From positions 1-31,917 of the forward strand of contig JAUCBJ010005215.1 in the NCBI GenBank assembly GCA_032718475.1: 31,917 nt of DNA. The letters run 5' to 3'. Positions 9,408-19,282 of the stretch are shown here, in pieces; within the stretch, counting starts at the first letter, position 1; every line of letters begins with the position of its first letter. Under the pieces are notes generated by a model, which was not told the origin of the DNA, did no database searches, and worked only from the letters and a program-made list of their open reading frames with translations. The translations under genes were made by a program, and so were the position numbers. Origin of the DNA: Nemertoderma westbladi. Lineage: Eukaryota; Xenacoelomorpha; Nemertodermatida; Nemertodermatidae.

Positions 9408-10143
9408 ATGTCTTCAGATTTTCCATCCCTTGCGAATGTCACTGACGCTACACGCGAACAACTAATGGATTGGGTCAACGAATTTGAAATTCGTATTGAC
9501 CCTAAAACTAACACAGACTCTATGCGTTGCGCTGTTTTACGTTATATCAGAGAAACGAGTGTACCTGATGACAGGGCTACTGGAGAAATTCTGGATGATT
9601 CCAGTATTTCCCCATCCTTATTAATGTTCCTACGCGAACAACAAACAGCCAATAGGGAACAACAGTCTGTGTTCCTACAGTTCCTACAAGAACAACAGAC
9701 ATTCAGACCTATTGATCCCGTTATGAGCGCGGGTGCACATGCACCCGACTCCTACCCAGTGGAATCCGCCACTGGAAGCACCCACCGTAATTATAGACGG
9801 ATCGATTCGTCATATAAGCCTGACAGCCTGAACAACTGACCCCCGATTATAACCTTGCCCAGTTCAATACGTGGCGAGAACAATTTGAGCGTTTTTATAA
9901 AGTGAATGACATCACGTCCCTGGACAGACAAGCACAGGTTGTACACCTTTATGGTTGTCTATCACGCAAAACGCAGGATGGAATGAGAGTTATTATGCAT
10001 ATTACCGAGACTATGTCTGTAGATGAAATTCTCTGCAACCTACACGTTTTTTTCGCCAAAAAACTAATGTTGTTTGCCACCGTGTAGATTTTTACCTTGC
10101 CAAACAATCTCAGGGTGAAACTTTTAATGATTTCCACATTCGG
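9408..10143 (+). pseudogene. Gypsy-1 gag (capsid part), two frameshifts
   Basis: The ATG at 9408 opens a 143-codon frame that stops at 9839. The capsid-like sequence continues in another frame from 9842 (NLAQFNTWREQFERFYKVND ... VVHLYGCLSRK) to about 10065. It then continues in the frame of the long downstream pol ORF (VDFYLAKQSQGETFNDFHIR). The second shift lies in the T8/A6 homopolymers at 10048-10063. The block around W-x-x-W/F-x-x-x-F-E-R-F-Y resembles the capsid of Mag-like Gypsy elements. Gag would package the element RNA. As it stands only an N-terminal fragment could be made. Confidence 0.75.
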
Positions 10144-11640
10144 TTGTCTGATTTGCAAAGCAATTCAGAACCTTGTCCAGATTGCTGTGATCAGCAATTA
10201 ATGACGAAAATAATATCTGGAATAAACGATGATGATCTAAGAGAGAAAATTTTCGAAACTTATGATGATCCGACACTAGATGACGTTCTAAAAGTTTGTC
10301 GGGCACGCGAGCAGTCACGCCGCGATGCAACTGGAGCTGCATCCAGAACTAACAAAATTACCAGTGGGCATACCGGTACCAATATCCGGCCTACTAGCCC
10401 ACAACACCATGGCAGACAAAAATACTATTCCCGTCCACGGGGCAACAATTCACGGAACCCTTCAAAGAACCGTGAACAATCTACAACTAGGAAATCCTGT
10501 CCAAAATGTTTTACCAGCCACCCCCGCAGTGAGTGCCCACATCGTAATAGCACTTGCCACGGCTGTGGTATTAAGGGTCATATAACCCCAGTTTGTGGAA
10601 AAAAACGCTTGGGTTCTACAAACCAATCCTTCACCCACTCCCTTAAGTCAGGTTCTGACTCTGCTCCATTGCGACATAATTCTATTCCTCCCAAGGAAAC
10701 TTTTCCATCCCAAACGAACATAGTTCGTCATGATGAACGCAGCTCATTCATTTACACAATGGGCACTGAAAGCATTTATATGGCTTCCCCAAAGCCACCA
10801 CGATTGCATGTATCTATCTCCTGCCATGGAATTAATTTTTCATGTCCCACCATTGCTGATACAGGAGCCGATGATACCATAATCTCATCTAATATAGTTG
10901 AAATTCATGGTTTAACCAAATATGTTGACCCTAATGACAAAATTCCACTAATTGCTGCCAACAGCACCCCTATGGAGTGCACAGGATCAATTTCAATCAA
11001 TATCAGCTATTTTGAACGTTTGATACATACAGTCGCTTATGTGACACCTGATTTCAGTGGATTCCTAATGTCTTTTGATGTTTGTAGACAACATGGACTC
11101 ACAGCACCAGAATTCCCAATTCCTGACTATATTACTGCCCGTAAGGGGCACACATGTATTGTTAAAACGACCACTGAGGATATACTCAGCACTGTTTATC
11201 TGGGTGCCTCTGATAGAACCATTGAGTTCACCCACAAACAACTCGTTAATGAGTTCAAGGACATTTTTGCTGGCAGTTCACCGGAGGTGGAGTTACCCAC
11301 AATGACGGGCACCCCAATACACATACACATGCAGCAAAATTACAAACTGTATGCAATATACACAGCCCGTCCCCTACCGTTTGCATATAGAGATGAGGTC
11401 AAATGGAACCTAGATCTTATGGAATCTAAGGGTGTAATCTCTAAAGTTAATTTCCCAACAGACTTTATTAGTCCACTTGTAGTCACTTCAAAGAAAAATG
11501 GTAAGTTACGCATGTGCGTTGACCATACTAAGCTCAACAATTATATACAGCATCCCATACACCCCTTCCCATCTCCTCGAGATGTAGCATTTTCAATACC
11601 TAGTGGCATGCGTTATTTTTCCACCATTCGATGCAACGCA
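10066..11640 (+). pseudogene. Gypsy-1 nucleocapsid zinc knuckle, protease and start of RT
   Basis: A 507-codon frame runs from an ATG at 10144 to 11667 and is open upstream to 10066. Counting from that ATG, residues 138-151 form a CCHC knuckle (CHGCGIKGHITPVC), preceded by a second Cys/His group at 119-131. Residues 239-243 are the aspartic protease motif DTGAD. From about 360 the RT N-terminus follows (FKDIF, ISPLVVTSKKNGKLRMCVD, TKLNNYI). The sequence leaves RT frame near 11630 and the true reading moves to the next frame. Having gag and pol in one frame is common in Ty3/Gypsy elements. Confidence 0.85.
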
Positions 11641-12393
11641 CGGTTATTGGCAGATACCACTAGATAACCAACTAAGCCAACCACTAACAACTTTCCTTAC
11701 TCCATATGGGCGCTACATGTACTTATGTGCTCCTATGGGACTCTCATGTTCCGGAGACGAGTACTGTCTCCGTGGTGATTCTACTCTTGAGGGTGTACCA
11801 AATATTAAGAAAATAGTAGATGATATCATTGTTTATACTACTACTTTTGAGGAACATGTTTCCATAGTAACAGAACTCTTCTCTCGTTGTCGCAACTCTG
11901 CTATTACACTTAATCCCAATTCAATTCGCATTGTGTTCAATTCGCAGGGTATATCATTGGGCGCAATGGTATTAAGGCTGACCCCAAACGAGTCTCAGCA
12001 ATCTCTAACTTTCCAATCCTAACAAACATTAGTGAGCTATGCTCATTCTTCGGTCTCGTTAACCAGCTTGGTGACTTTACTTCCACAGTTGCAGCAGCTG
12101 CTTTTCCTTTACGTCCACTACTTCAGAAGCATAATTCTTTCCTCTGGATGGATACCCATACCGAAGCCTTTAATGCTGTTAAGGATGCTTTAGTTTCGCC
12201 CCCCGTTCTGCAATCATTCGATCCCAAACTACCAACTCTTCTGCATACAGATGCTTCTCGTCTCAAAGGCTTGGGTTATGTCTTACTACAAAACTATGCC
12301 TGTGGTTCCAACTCACCCCCTTCTTGGCGTCTCATTCAATGTGGCTCACGTTTCGTATCGGACACAGAGTCACGATATGCCATATTGAGTTAG
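11620..12393 (+). pseudogene. Gypsy-1 reverse transcriptase core to RNase H start
   Basis: The frame of 11603-12022 carries the RT palm: FDATHGYWQIPLD, APMGLSCSGDEYC and the catalytic VDD (about 11816-11824, in KIVDDIIVY). A frameshift near 11943 moves the reading to the frame 11944-12393 (GYIIGRNGIKADPKRV, the FFGLVNQLGDF connection, then LLHTDAS at the RNase H start). GDEYC and VDDIIVY fit Mag-like Gypsy RTs. The catalytic residues are present but split between frames. Confidence 0.85.
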
Positions 12394-12820
12394 AACTGTT
12401 GGCAGTTGTATGGGCCATTTCCAAGTGCAGACTATATCTGCAGGGCCTTCACCACTTCGCCATTGAGGTGGATCATAAACCGTTAATTCCGATCCTAAAC
12501 AGCTACACTCTTGATAACATTGAAAACCCACGCATACAACGTTTGAGTGAGAAGCTGGCGGTCTATACCTTTGAGGCGCTATGGGTTCCTGGCAAACTCA
12601 ATTAAACGGCTGATGCCCTTTCACGGGCGCCAACATCAGACCCGGTACCCGATGATGACATCATATTTCTAGATGACCAACATACAGCTGTCATCCAGCG
12701 TGTAACAGCTGTGGATGCCGAGTTCATTTCTGATAACCAGTCCATACATGATACTGCATTAGATATTATTGAGGATGCAGCCAAAGCTGATGTAACCTAC
12801 AAAGATTTACATGACTCCCT
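12378..12820 (+). pseudogene. Gypsy-1 RNase H end and linker to integrase
   Basis: After a frameshift near 12378 the frame reads ELELLAVVWAISKCRLYL, the DHKPL motif and LAVYTFEALWVPGKLN, then a TAA at 12603-12605. The same frame resumes at once (TADALSR), so this is a single nonsense change inside the usual N-x-x-A-D-A-L-S-R ending of RNase H. The linker to integrase follows up to the 70-bp duplication. Confidence 0.8.
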
Positions 12821-12960
12821 TTCTGGTGGAATCACCAACATACTCAACCCTTCACTCCTTCCATATAAGGGCATTATCAGCGAGTTGTCGTTCTGGTGGA
12901 ATCACCAACATACTCAACCCTTCACTCCTTCCATATAAGGGCATTATCAGCGAGTTGTCG
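12821..12960 (+). repeat. Perfect 70-bp tandem duplication inside Gypsy-1 pol
   Basis: 12821-12890 and 12891-12960 are identical, each starting TTCTGGTGGAATCACC and ending GCGAGTTGTCG. Because 70 is not a multiple of three, the second copy is read in another frame, and this separates RNase H from integrase. No mismatch is seen between copies, so the duplication is recent or an assembly artefact. Confidence 0.9.
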
Positions 12961-14106
12961 ATGGATGGTCATCTTGTTCTTTATGGAGCCAGAATTATCG
13001 TACCCAGTTCCATTCGACAAGAAATACTAAAACGTTTACATTCTTCCCACCAAGGGATAGTAAGGACAAAACGCCGCGCACGCCAGGCTTTTTATTGGCC
13101 TGGGATGAATTCGGATATCACCAATATGGTTAATTCATGCGACGTTTGTCAATTGTATCAGCGTAGCCAACCACAAGAGGAGCTCGTCTCAACCCCTCTT
13201 CCTAGTCGACCATTTGAACAATGCTCAGCTGACCTATTTTCTTACGCAAATCAACACTACCTTGTCTATGCAGATCGTTATTCACACTGGCCAATCGTTG
13301 ATGCTTATACAGCATGCCCTGCCTCACGCCACATTGTGGCATCTCTTATACGCAACTTTCGAGACACCGGAGTCCCAGTCAAACTTTCAACCGATGGTGG
13401 CCCACAATTCTCGTCAAAAGAGTTTAATAACTTCCTCTCTGAATGGTCTGTAACTCTACGTGTTTCCTCACCAGAATTCCCCCAATCAAATGGGCATGCT
13501 GAATCGGCAGTCCACACAATGAAGTCTCTTATAAAAAAGTGCCAGACTGCTTCGGGGCACCTTGACCAGGTCGCTTTCGCAGAGGCAATATTGGAGTGGC
13601 GTAATACACCGGCAGCCTCTGGTGCGTCCCCCGCACAACTTCTCTTCGGGCGTCCAATGAGATCACACGTGCCAATGCATAGTACCTGTTATAAGCCAAA
13701 TTCGAATGCTGATGCTGATATTCGGGCCAACCTCATTCGACAAGACGCAACTTCCCGTTATAACCTGTCAGCACATCCTTTACCACCACTATCTACAGGT
13801 GAACAGGTCTGTATTCAAAATCAGCGCACACATCTCTGGGATCGTATTGGCACAGTCATAGACAAACTGGGTCATAGACGTTATGTTGTGAGTCTTTCTA
13901 ATGGTCGTAAGTATACACGAAATCGTCGCTACTTGAAACGGTTTACACCAACCCCAATAATCCCTACCAAACCATCAACTACACCGAGATCTCTAGAACA
14001 ACAACACGTCAGTTTTGATGATAAAGTAACCATATTCCCCATTCCAAGGCGATCCCAAAGACTAAACATAAACAAACTCAGGGATACCCAGATCACACAA
14101 ACTTAA
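12897..14106 (+). pseudogene. Gypsy-1 integrase, intact domain set
   Basis: An open frame runs 12811-14106 (431 codons); roughly the first 28 codons are an out-of-frame read of the duplicated segment. Residue numbers are from 12811. The HHCC zinc module is H77, H80, C110, C113, followed by the catalytic triad D141, D195 (STDGGPQFS) and E231 (SNGHAESAV), with 35 residues between the last two, as in the D,D(35)E family. A C-terminal domain follows with TGEQVCIQN, IGTVIDKLGHRRYVV and RYLKRF. Integrase inserts the cDNA into the genome. This is the best-preserved domain of the element, but it lies downstream of frameshifts and a stop. Confidence 0.88.
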
Positions 14107-14120
14107 AGTGCTGGTCCAAC

Positions 14121-14133
14121 TAAAAAGGGGAGA
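14121..14133 (+). other. Polypurine tract of Gypsy-1
   Basis: TAAAAAGGGGAGA lies directly before the 3' LTR start, where plus-strand DNA synthesis would be primed. Confidence 0.75.
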
Positions 14134-14364
14134 TGAGAGATACTCGCTTTTGCCTTGGCCTCAACCGACTGACTCTAGCTCTACTGTACTATAGATACCT
14201 ACCGGTACTTTGTTGTTATGGGGTGTTACCGGTATTGAGCCTTACCTAGCTGTCTAGGCATTACTTCTGTACAGTGTTACTGCTGTTTATATTACCCTGT
14301 TACCTGATTATATGATATTGCATGATTGATATTGTGATATAGAACCACAACCGAGTTCTTAAGA
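14134..14364 (+). repeat. Gypsy-1 3' LTR
   Basis: The uninterrupted 231-bp LTR runs from TGAGAGATACTCG to GAGTTCTTAAGA. About five substitutions separate it from the 5' copy. It is followed by the right ACAAT duplication (14365-14369) and then by LINE-A. Confidence 0.9.
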
Positions 14365-15332
14365 ACAATGAACCCGGCGTAGCATTCTTGTGAATGTGCC
14401 ATCCAGAGATTTGGTGTCCTCAGCAGTTAGAGCCCAGCATGGACTCCCATAGAGGAGTACTGGAACTACTGCTGCTCTAAATAACCGGACCTTAAGTTTC
14501 CGATTAATTCTCGGTGACTTCCAAATCCTGGAAAGCCTATTCAAGGCTGCCCATGCCTTTCCCTTACGTATTCGAAGGTCCTCACCTGACTTCCGGATCC
14601 ATGATCCCAGGTAACAGAAGTCATCCACATGCTCAAGCATACCATCTTTTGAGCTTATGCTCATCCGATCAGAGACTTGCTGAGGACTTTCAAAGATAAC
14701 TGTAAAAAATTTTGGTCTTTCTGTAGTTAATAAAAAGACCATCACTAGAAGCAGCATGTTCTAATGAGCTGAGGAGCCGTTGGGCTCCCTCTAGTGATTC
14801 TGAGAGTACTCCTAAGTCATCAGCAAAGTCTAGATTAGTTAGGTACTTGGCAGGATTTCCTCGACTTCTGGAGCCAGTAGGTGGAGTTATCATCACCCCA
14901 TCATCATTATGATGATCTAAGGACATGCGTAGAACATAGTCAACAACAATTATGAACAAGAATGGTGCAAGTGTGTCTCCTTGGAGGACGCCCCATAACA
15001 CTTCAAATGGTTCTGTGTCACCGTCAACAGTAGACACAAATGTTGTCGAACCATCGTATACTGGTCTGATTGCTGCAATAATTTCATCACGAATTCCATA
15101 TAATGAAAGTATGCTGAACATACGTGAGCGAGAGACTGAATCAAAGGCCTTGAAGAAGTCAACGAAGATAACAGCCAGATGCCTGTCTTTCTTTTTTGAT
15201 AACTCTTCAATTATCCTTCTAAGTGCCAAAATGGGCTCCATGGTCCCACGACCTTTACGGAACCCATTCTGATTTCCACGGAGCAGTCTCTCATTGGGAT
15301 CCCTGATGTGATTTAATAGAATTATATTGTAT
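14365..15332 (-). pseudogene. LINE-A fragment 3: reverse transcriptase core
   Basis: Reading the minus strand from 15332, the sequence shows NERLLRGNQNGFRKGRGTME (RT box 2), then VDFFKAFDSVSR (box 3), GVLQGDTLAPFLF (box 4) and LDFADDLGVLSES (box 5; the FADD codons lie about 14816-14827). A frameshift near 14700-14720 moves the reading to the frame of 14757-14359 (VDDFCYLGS, KLKVRLFRAAVVPVLLYG, then TRMLRRVHC). The boxes and the thumb pattern are those of RTE/CR1-type LINEs. Both edges are insertion sites: Gypsy-1 at 14364 and LINE-B at 15333. The element is dead through frameshift and interruption. Confidence 0.85.
15328..15332. repeat. Target-site duplication TGTAT, left copy, of LINE-B
   Basis: TGTAT recurs at 16812-16816. 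With one copy and the intervening 1479 bp skipped, the LINE-A frame continues without a shift. Confidence 0.75.
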
Positions 15333-15334
15333 TA

Positions 15335-15927
15335 TGGAATAGGTTAATTGAATTGGATATCTCTAGAATACCTAAGCAAATATTTGAGAGTGAATACAGT
15401 TCAAACGCTGGCTGGTGTAGCAAAATTAAATAAATTTTTGATAAATTAAATCTATCAAATATTTATGACGGTAAAGTGACCTGTAACATAAACATAGCTG
15501 TGCAAAAATGTATAGATCTGAACCTCAATATGTGGCTAACAGAAATTGATTTAAAGCCAAAACTTAGAACCTATAGAACCTTTAAATCATCATTTACAGT
15601 AGAACCCTACGTTAAAAGTAGCCTGAACAAGTCGATACGCTCAACAATGGCGCAGCTCCGTTGCGGGATACTTCCACTAACAATTGAGACTGGAAGGTTC
15701 CAGGGAAAGGCATTGAACGACAGGGTCTGTCGGCAATGTAACACTCAGAATATCGAGTCCGAGGTTCACTTTCTTTTTGAGTGTCCAGCCCTTCAAAGAG
15801 GATAATTGTTGAACGGAACCGATCTCTCGTGTGATTGTCTTGTAAGGCTCATGGAAAATAATCAATTAAAACTAGCTAAAGCAACTAGGGATTTATGGAT
15901 ACAGAGACAGGATTTACTAAATAAGTA
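15335..15927 (+). pseudogene. LINE-B pol C-terminus with Cys-rich zinc-finger-like motif
   Basis: The frame from 15335 is open apart from one TAA near 15430. It holds STMAQLRCGILPLTIETGRF and a Cys/His group (VCRQCN ... EVHFLFECP). The last part (LVRLMENNQLKLAKATRDLW) needs a frameshift near 15800. This R-C-G-I-L-P-L ... C-x-x-C ... H-F-L-x-x-C-P block is the C-terminal tail of a large group of invertebrate jockey/CR1-like LINE proteins. The RT itself is absent. Confidence 0.75.
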
Positions 15928-15971
15928 AATAAAATAGAAATACAATAAAATTAGACATAAAAAAAAATAAA

Positions 15972-16522
15972 TGTGACGGGATCCGAGAGGATCCCGGTTT
16001 ATCCGGTGTGTTTCGTACGCGTCCCCGCCCCGCCGTGTGAATGGAAAAGGTAATAATTGTCCTAGTGTCGTTGTCGAACTCTGATAACGTTGAGATAATA
16101 AATGATGAGTGATACAGATAGCACAGTAGATAAAGCTAATATACCGGTAATATGGTGACGGTGGCGACGACGGTCTTAACAGTCACCGTACTGCCTTACT
16201 GTACTGGGATAGCTGACTGAGTAAACTGAATGATATGATTACAGGTTACTGGTTATATTGCACGGTGGCCTTATTGCTACTCAATCGATGCCTTTCCCCC
16301 CTCTGATTGGTTAATACCCTTGTTGGCGCCCCGTGGAGTATTCCCGTTCACTCCACCTGTTCTCCTTGGGTTAGGGGTTTGGCCCCTGACCTTCTATTGT
16401 GTGCCTCCTTCCCACTCTTATTGGGATGGCACGAGTTGGTTAATTGCCCAATCTCGTGGCTCCCAATATTGCTTATCGGCTAATAACTTTATGGGGTGTT
16501 GGCGGGATTGAATAAGCTAACA
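15972..16522 (-). mobile_element. Solo LTR (family LTR-2), 551 bp
   Basis: It runs from TGTGACGGGATCC to GCTAACA, with TG...CA ends and ATAAA on both sides (15967-15971 and 16523-16527). A diverged relative lies in the opposite orientation at 21003-21650, where an adjoining purine tract shows the true direction; by that guide this copy is on the minus strand. The duplication lies in AT-rich DNA, so it is weaker evidence than the matching ends. No coding DNA is attached. Confidence 0.75.
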
Positions 16523-16765
16523 ATAAATAATAATAATAATAAAATAAAAAATTAGAATTCTCAGATAATATTTTTGTATTATATATTTTTGGTAGGGCCT
16601 TTACGGCGCAGTGCATTATTATTTTTTTTTATATTTAGTTAGTGTTTGTTTAGGTAGTGTTTGTGCGGTATATTCAGGTGCTGTTTGTTTCGGTGCGGTT
16701 TGTTGTTTTTGCTGTTAGTTATCCATTGCGATTTGTGTCAATTTGTCTGATAAGTCGCATAGCGG

Positions 16766-16784
16766 CTGGGGGCGAAAGCCCCAG
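16766..16784 (+). other. GNRA-type hairpin near the LINE-B 3' end
   Basis: CTGGGGGCGAAAGCCCCAG folds into a seven-pair stem with one bulged G and a GAAA loop. It lies 28 bases before the element end. Some LINE RTs recognise a 3' stem-loop in their RNA, so this is a candidate template signal. Confidence 0.5.
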
Positions 16785-16811
16785 ACATTAAAGATTTACT
16801 TATCTTACTTA

Positions 16812-17133
16812 TGTATAGCTTTGCAGCAATCGAGATCAATGAGATTCCCCGAAAAGAACCATAGAGTGATAGGTTGCCCTTCTTGGGAACTGGCACCAAC
16901 TTATTTGTTTTCATTTCTTGTGGGACTCTTGTTGTACGGTACATGTCTACTATGATGGGATAGATGAGCTTTAAACACTCAGGTATTTTAAAGACCTCAG
17001 GGGGAACACCATCTACTCCACTGGCACGATTGGTCTTAATGCTCTTTGCAGCAGCCTTCACTTCTGCAAAGGAGATATCACCAATGGGGATATCTGGGAG
17101 TACAGACTCAGACACTTTTACATTATTTATCAT
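16812..17133 (-). pseudogene. LINE-A fragment 2b: N-terminal part of RT
   Basis: The minus frame holds DISFAEVKAAAKSIKTNRAS, GVDGVPPEVFK, MKTNKLVPVPKKG and FRGISLISIAAKLY. These are RT boxes 0-2 of RTE/CR1-like LINEs (A-x-G-x-D-G-x-P, then K-G, then R-G-I-S-L). The reading stops making sense at 16811, exactly where LINE-B ends, and resumes at 15332. Confidence 0.8.
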
Positions 17134-17754
17134 CTGTCATTATTGAGGAGCTTTTCAAAGTGGGCCTTCCAACCATTGATGGGATCGGCTGGTGATTCAG
17201 CCTTAACCTTGGTTTTGGTTGGCTTTTTCGACCAGCAAGCAAGTTGATCGATCTCCATGCCTGGGATGATTGCCTGCTGTCGTCAGCATCATTGATGGCA
17301 TCAACCTGTTAGTTTATAAGCTCCTGTAAATTAACAGAGTACTGCCTGTTCAGGGACCTAGATGCAGCTTTAACTGCATTCTTGGCCGCTGTAGTCTGTT
17401 TGAGTCGGGACTCTTTCTGCGCCTTGTAGAGGTCATTTCGGCACTTCTGAATTTTGTTGTCATTCCAGGGGGCCCGTTTCCTGTTTCGAGGGTGTACAGG
17501 AACTGTTTCTGCAGCTGCTAACTTAACTGCCTCTGTGAAGGCAGTATAGCCCTTACAGTGATCTGCCGCCTCAGAGGCAAGAGCCTCATACCTGTTGCTC
17601 AGCTGTAGTGTGAAGCTGGATGTCACACTTGGCTGTTGCAACAGAGAGGACCAGTCATGCCGCGGCAAGGTAGATTTCGTTGTTCTGCTAGCACGCAGAC
17701 TAAGTCTTACCTTGGCCACAATAAGGCGGTGATCACTGGAGAAGGGTCGTAGTG
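17134..17754 (-). pseudogene. LINE-A fragment 2a: end of endonuclease and linker
   Basis: The frame at 17754-17309 starts with TLRPFSSDHRLIVAKVRLSL. The SDHR is the catalytic His end of an apurinic-like endonuclease (about 17729-17737). A basic linker follows (RKRAPWNDNKIQKCRNDLYK). Stops and shifts break the linker between 17309 and 17134, where SRQSS-like words are still visible. Upstream, the endonuclease is cut by a solo LTR whose TAGTG duplication is at 17750-17754 and 18958-18962. Confidence 0.75.
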
Positions 17755-18957
17755 TGTAAAAGCTTTTGCGGATATAACCAGTCATTTTCTCCGCAATATA
17801 CCGTGTAGGTGTTTTAGCGGACATAACAAGCCATTTTCTCCGCAATGTACCGTGTGGGTGTTTTAGCGGACATAACAAGCCATTTTCTGCCGCAATGCGC
17901 GTAAATACTCTAAAAGACTGGAACTCAGATGACGAAATCTGTCAGCTGATTTACTGTAAACGTGGAACATCTCTTTGTTCAGCTCGCTTGGCCAATCAGA
18001 GCGATTTTCATTTTATCTTGTACAGAGGCCTACGGAAAACCGCGCAATGCATTACGGTTTTTGTTTACCTTTCTGAGCCTCAGAACATCGGCTTGGAAAT
18101 TATTTCTGTGCTTCTGTAGAAGTTTCAGACTTTGGCCAACAGACGGCTTTGATTATAGGAACGTAAATCTATTATCCGGTCACCGATCAGCGTGTCACTC
18201 GCTCAACTCAACTACTGAACTCGGCACCTACCGACATACTGACTTTCACCGCATTATTTTACTTCTGTTTACTGTCTGTTATTAATGGTTGTATATTGAT
18301 GGATATGTTGTTATATTTGGAGAATACCGATAAATAATCATAAAACCCCCAATCTTCTTGATTACTGAAGGTAAGAGGGACCGGTTACCTGTAGCAATTG
18401 CGACTTACATTATAGTGGTTTTAGTGTGAATCAAATGCTATTTCATAATACCTACATGTGTCAGTTGCTATCCTCCTTATGTATGATCAAATTCAGTGAC
18501 GGTCGGCAGATCAGTGTGAAGTATTGTGAAGTCGTGTGCAGTAGGGTGACAGATAATAAAGCATCTCCTAAAGAATGCGCTATTTACGGAAATCATTAGC
18601 CATCTCGTTGTGTTTAGTGTAAGTCATAACTCTTAAGTAATAGGATAAGTGATAAGTTTTATACTTAAAGCGCCACGTCCTAAAGGAACTGTTAATATTT
18701 CCCCGAAAGTGAATAATATTGTCAGAGATTATATAGTAACAATCAATCGAATAATACAGTAGGTCTACACTGCAATAAATTTCAAAGCACCCGAATCCAG
18801 TCTCCCTTAACTGTGGGTGAATGATCGCGCATAGACTGGCTTCGGCTAATGTTACTTCATGTGCACTAAATAATTGTTATAGGCTAAAGTCGATTTATAA
18901 ACAAGAGGACACCTAAAATTGGCAGGTTAAACTGCTAAAGGTCTGAAAGGGCGAACA
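17755..18957 (+). mobile_element. Solo LTR (LTR-4), 1203 bp, inside the LINE-A endonuclease
   Basis: The insert starts TGTAAAAGC and ends GGGCGAACA, so it has TG...CA ends, and TAGTG flanks it on both sides. Skipping it rejoins the endonuclease frame. It has no long coding frame. Near its start is a 49-bp tandem repeat. It also holds a CCAAT box (about 17991), a possible splice donor (AAG|GTAAGAG at 18371) and an AATAAA (about 18555). These are consistent with a plus-strand promoter/terminator sequence, though each is weak alone. Confidence 0.7.
17768..17897. repeat. 49-bp tandem repeat in LTR-4, about 2.6 copies
   Basis: GCGGAYATAAC starts at 17768, 17817 and 17866. Each is followed by CATTTTCT and CCGCAAT, and the first two then continue to CCGTGTRGGTGTTTTA. 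Confidence 0.8.
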
Positions 18958-19090
18958 TAGTGTAAATGCATTACAGTCTTGTATAGAGCTCCTGTATTTC
19001 CTACGAAACAGGATATGGTCTATCTGGGACTTGTGACCACTGGGTCCACTATGAGTCCATAGCTTTCCAGTTCGCTTCTTGAAACAAAAA
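18958..19090 (-). pseudogene. LINE-A fragment 1: endonuclease domain piece
   Basis: The minus frame reads KKRTGKLWTHSGPSGHKSQI, then DHILFRRKYRSSIQDCNAF. This matches the G-K-L-W-T-H ... N-G-x-K-x-Q-I-D-Y-I-L pattern of LINE apurinic-like endonucleases shortly before the SDHR motif, which is found across LTR-4 at 17.73 kb. Further upstream (right of about 19140) the LINE cannot be followed, so its 5' part is lost or too diverged. Confidence 0.72.
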
Positions 19091-19282
19091 ATCAGATATT
19101 TTCGTAAAAATTTGTAGATATTAGAGGATTTTAGATTACAGTAGCTGTGAGTTGTAACCTACAAACAATTACATAAAGAGCAAATATCGGATGTTTAAAT
19201 AAGATAAAATATAATATGCTACCCACCCACCCAACTTAACAAAAATACAATTTAAATTGTTTCAAATGCTTCACCTTGGGGA

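Larger units (their letters stand above)
8213..14364 (+). mobile_element. Gypsy-1: Ty3/Gypsy LTR retrotransposon (probably Mag-like), full length but disabled
   Basis: The element has a 5' LTR (8213-9165, interrupted), a primer-binding-site candidate at 9166, gag, a zinc knuckle, protease, RT, RNase H and integrase in Ty3/Gypsy order, a purine tract at 14121-14133 and a 3' LTR (14134-14364). It sits in LINE-A with TSD ACAAT. Apart from the MITE, the two LTRs differ at about 5 of roughly 231 positions. The coding part nevertheless carries several frameshifts, one stop and a 70-bp duplication, so it cannot make a full Gag-Pol. There is no env frame. Confidence 0.9.
15333..16811 (+). mobile_element. 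LINE-B: 5'-truncated non-LTR element inserted into LINE-A
   Basis: The insert has a coding part at 15335-15927, a 3' UTR, and a solo LTR (15972-16522) inside that UTR. It begins mid-ORF, as expected of 5' truncation during reverse transcription. It ends in short CTTA-type repeats (ACTTATCTTACTTA, 16798-16811) and is flanked by TGTAT. Without the LTR and its duplication it is about 923 bp. Confidence 0.75.

Noticed and set aside
8213-14364. Endogenous retrovirus with env
   Set aside because: Integrase is followed directly by the purine tract and LTR; there is no env frame.
17895-18285. Plus-strand small genes
   Set aside because: They lie within the solo LTR-4 and show no domain; the element boundaries explain the region better.
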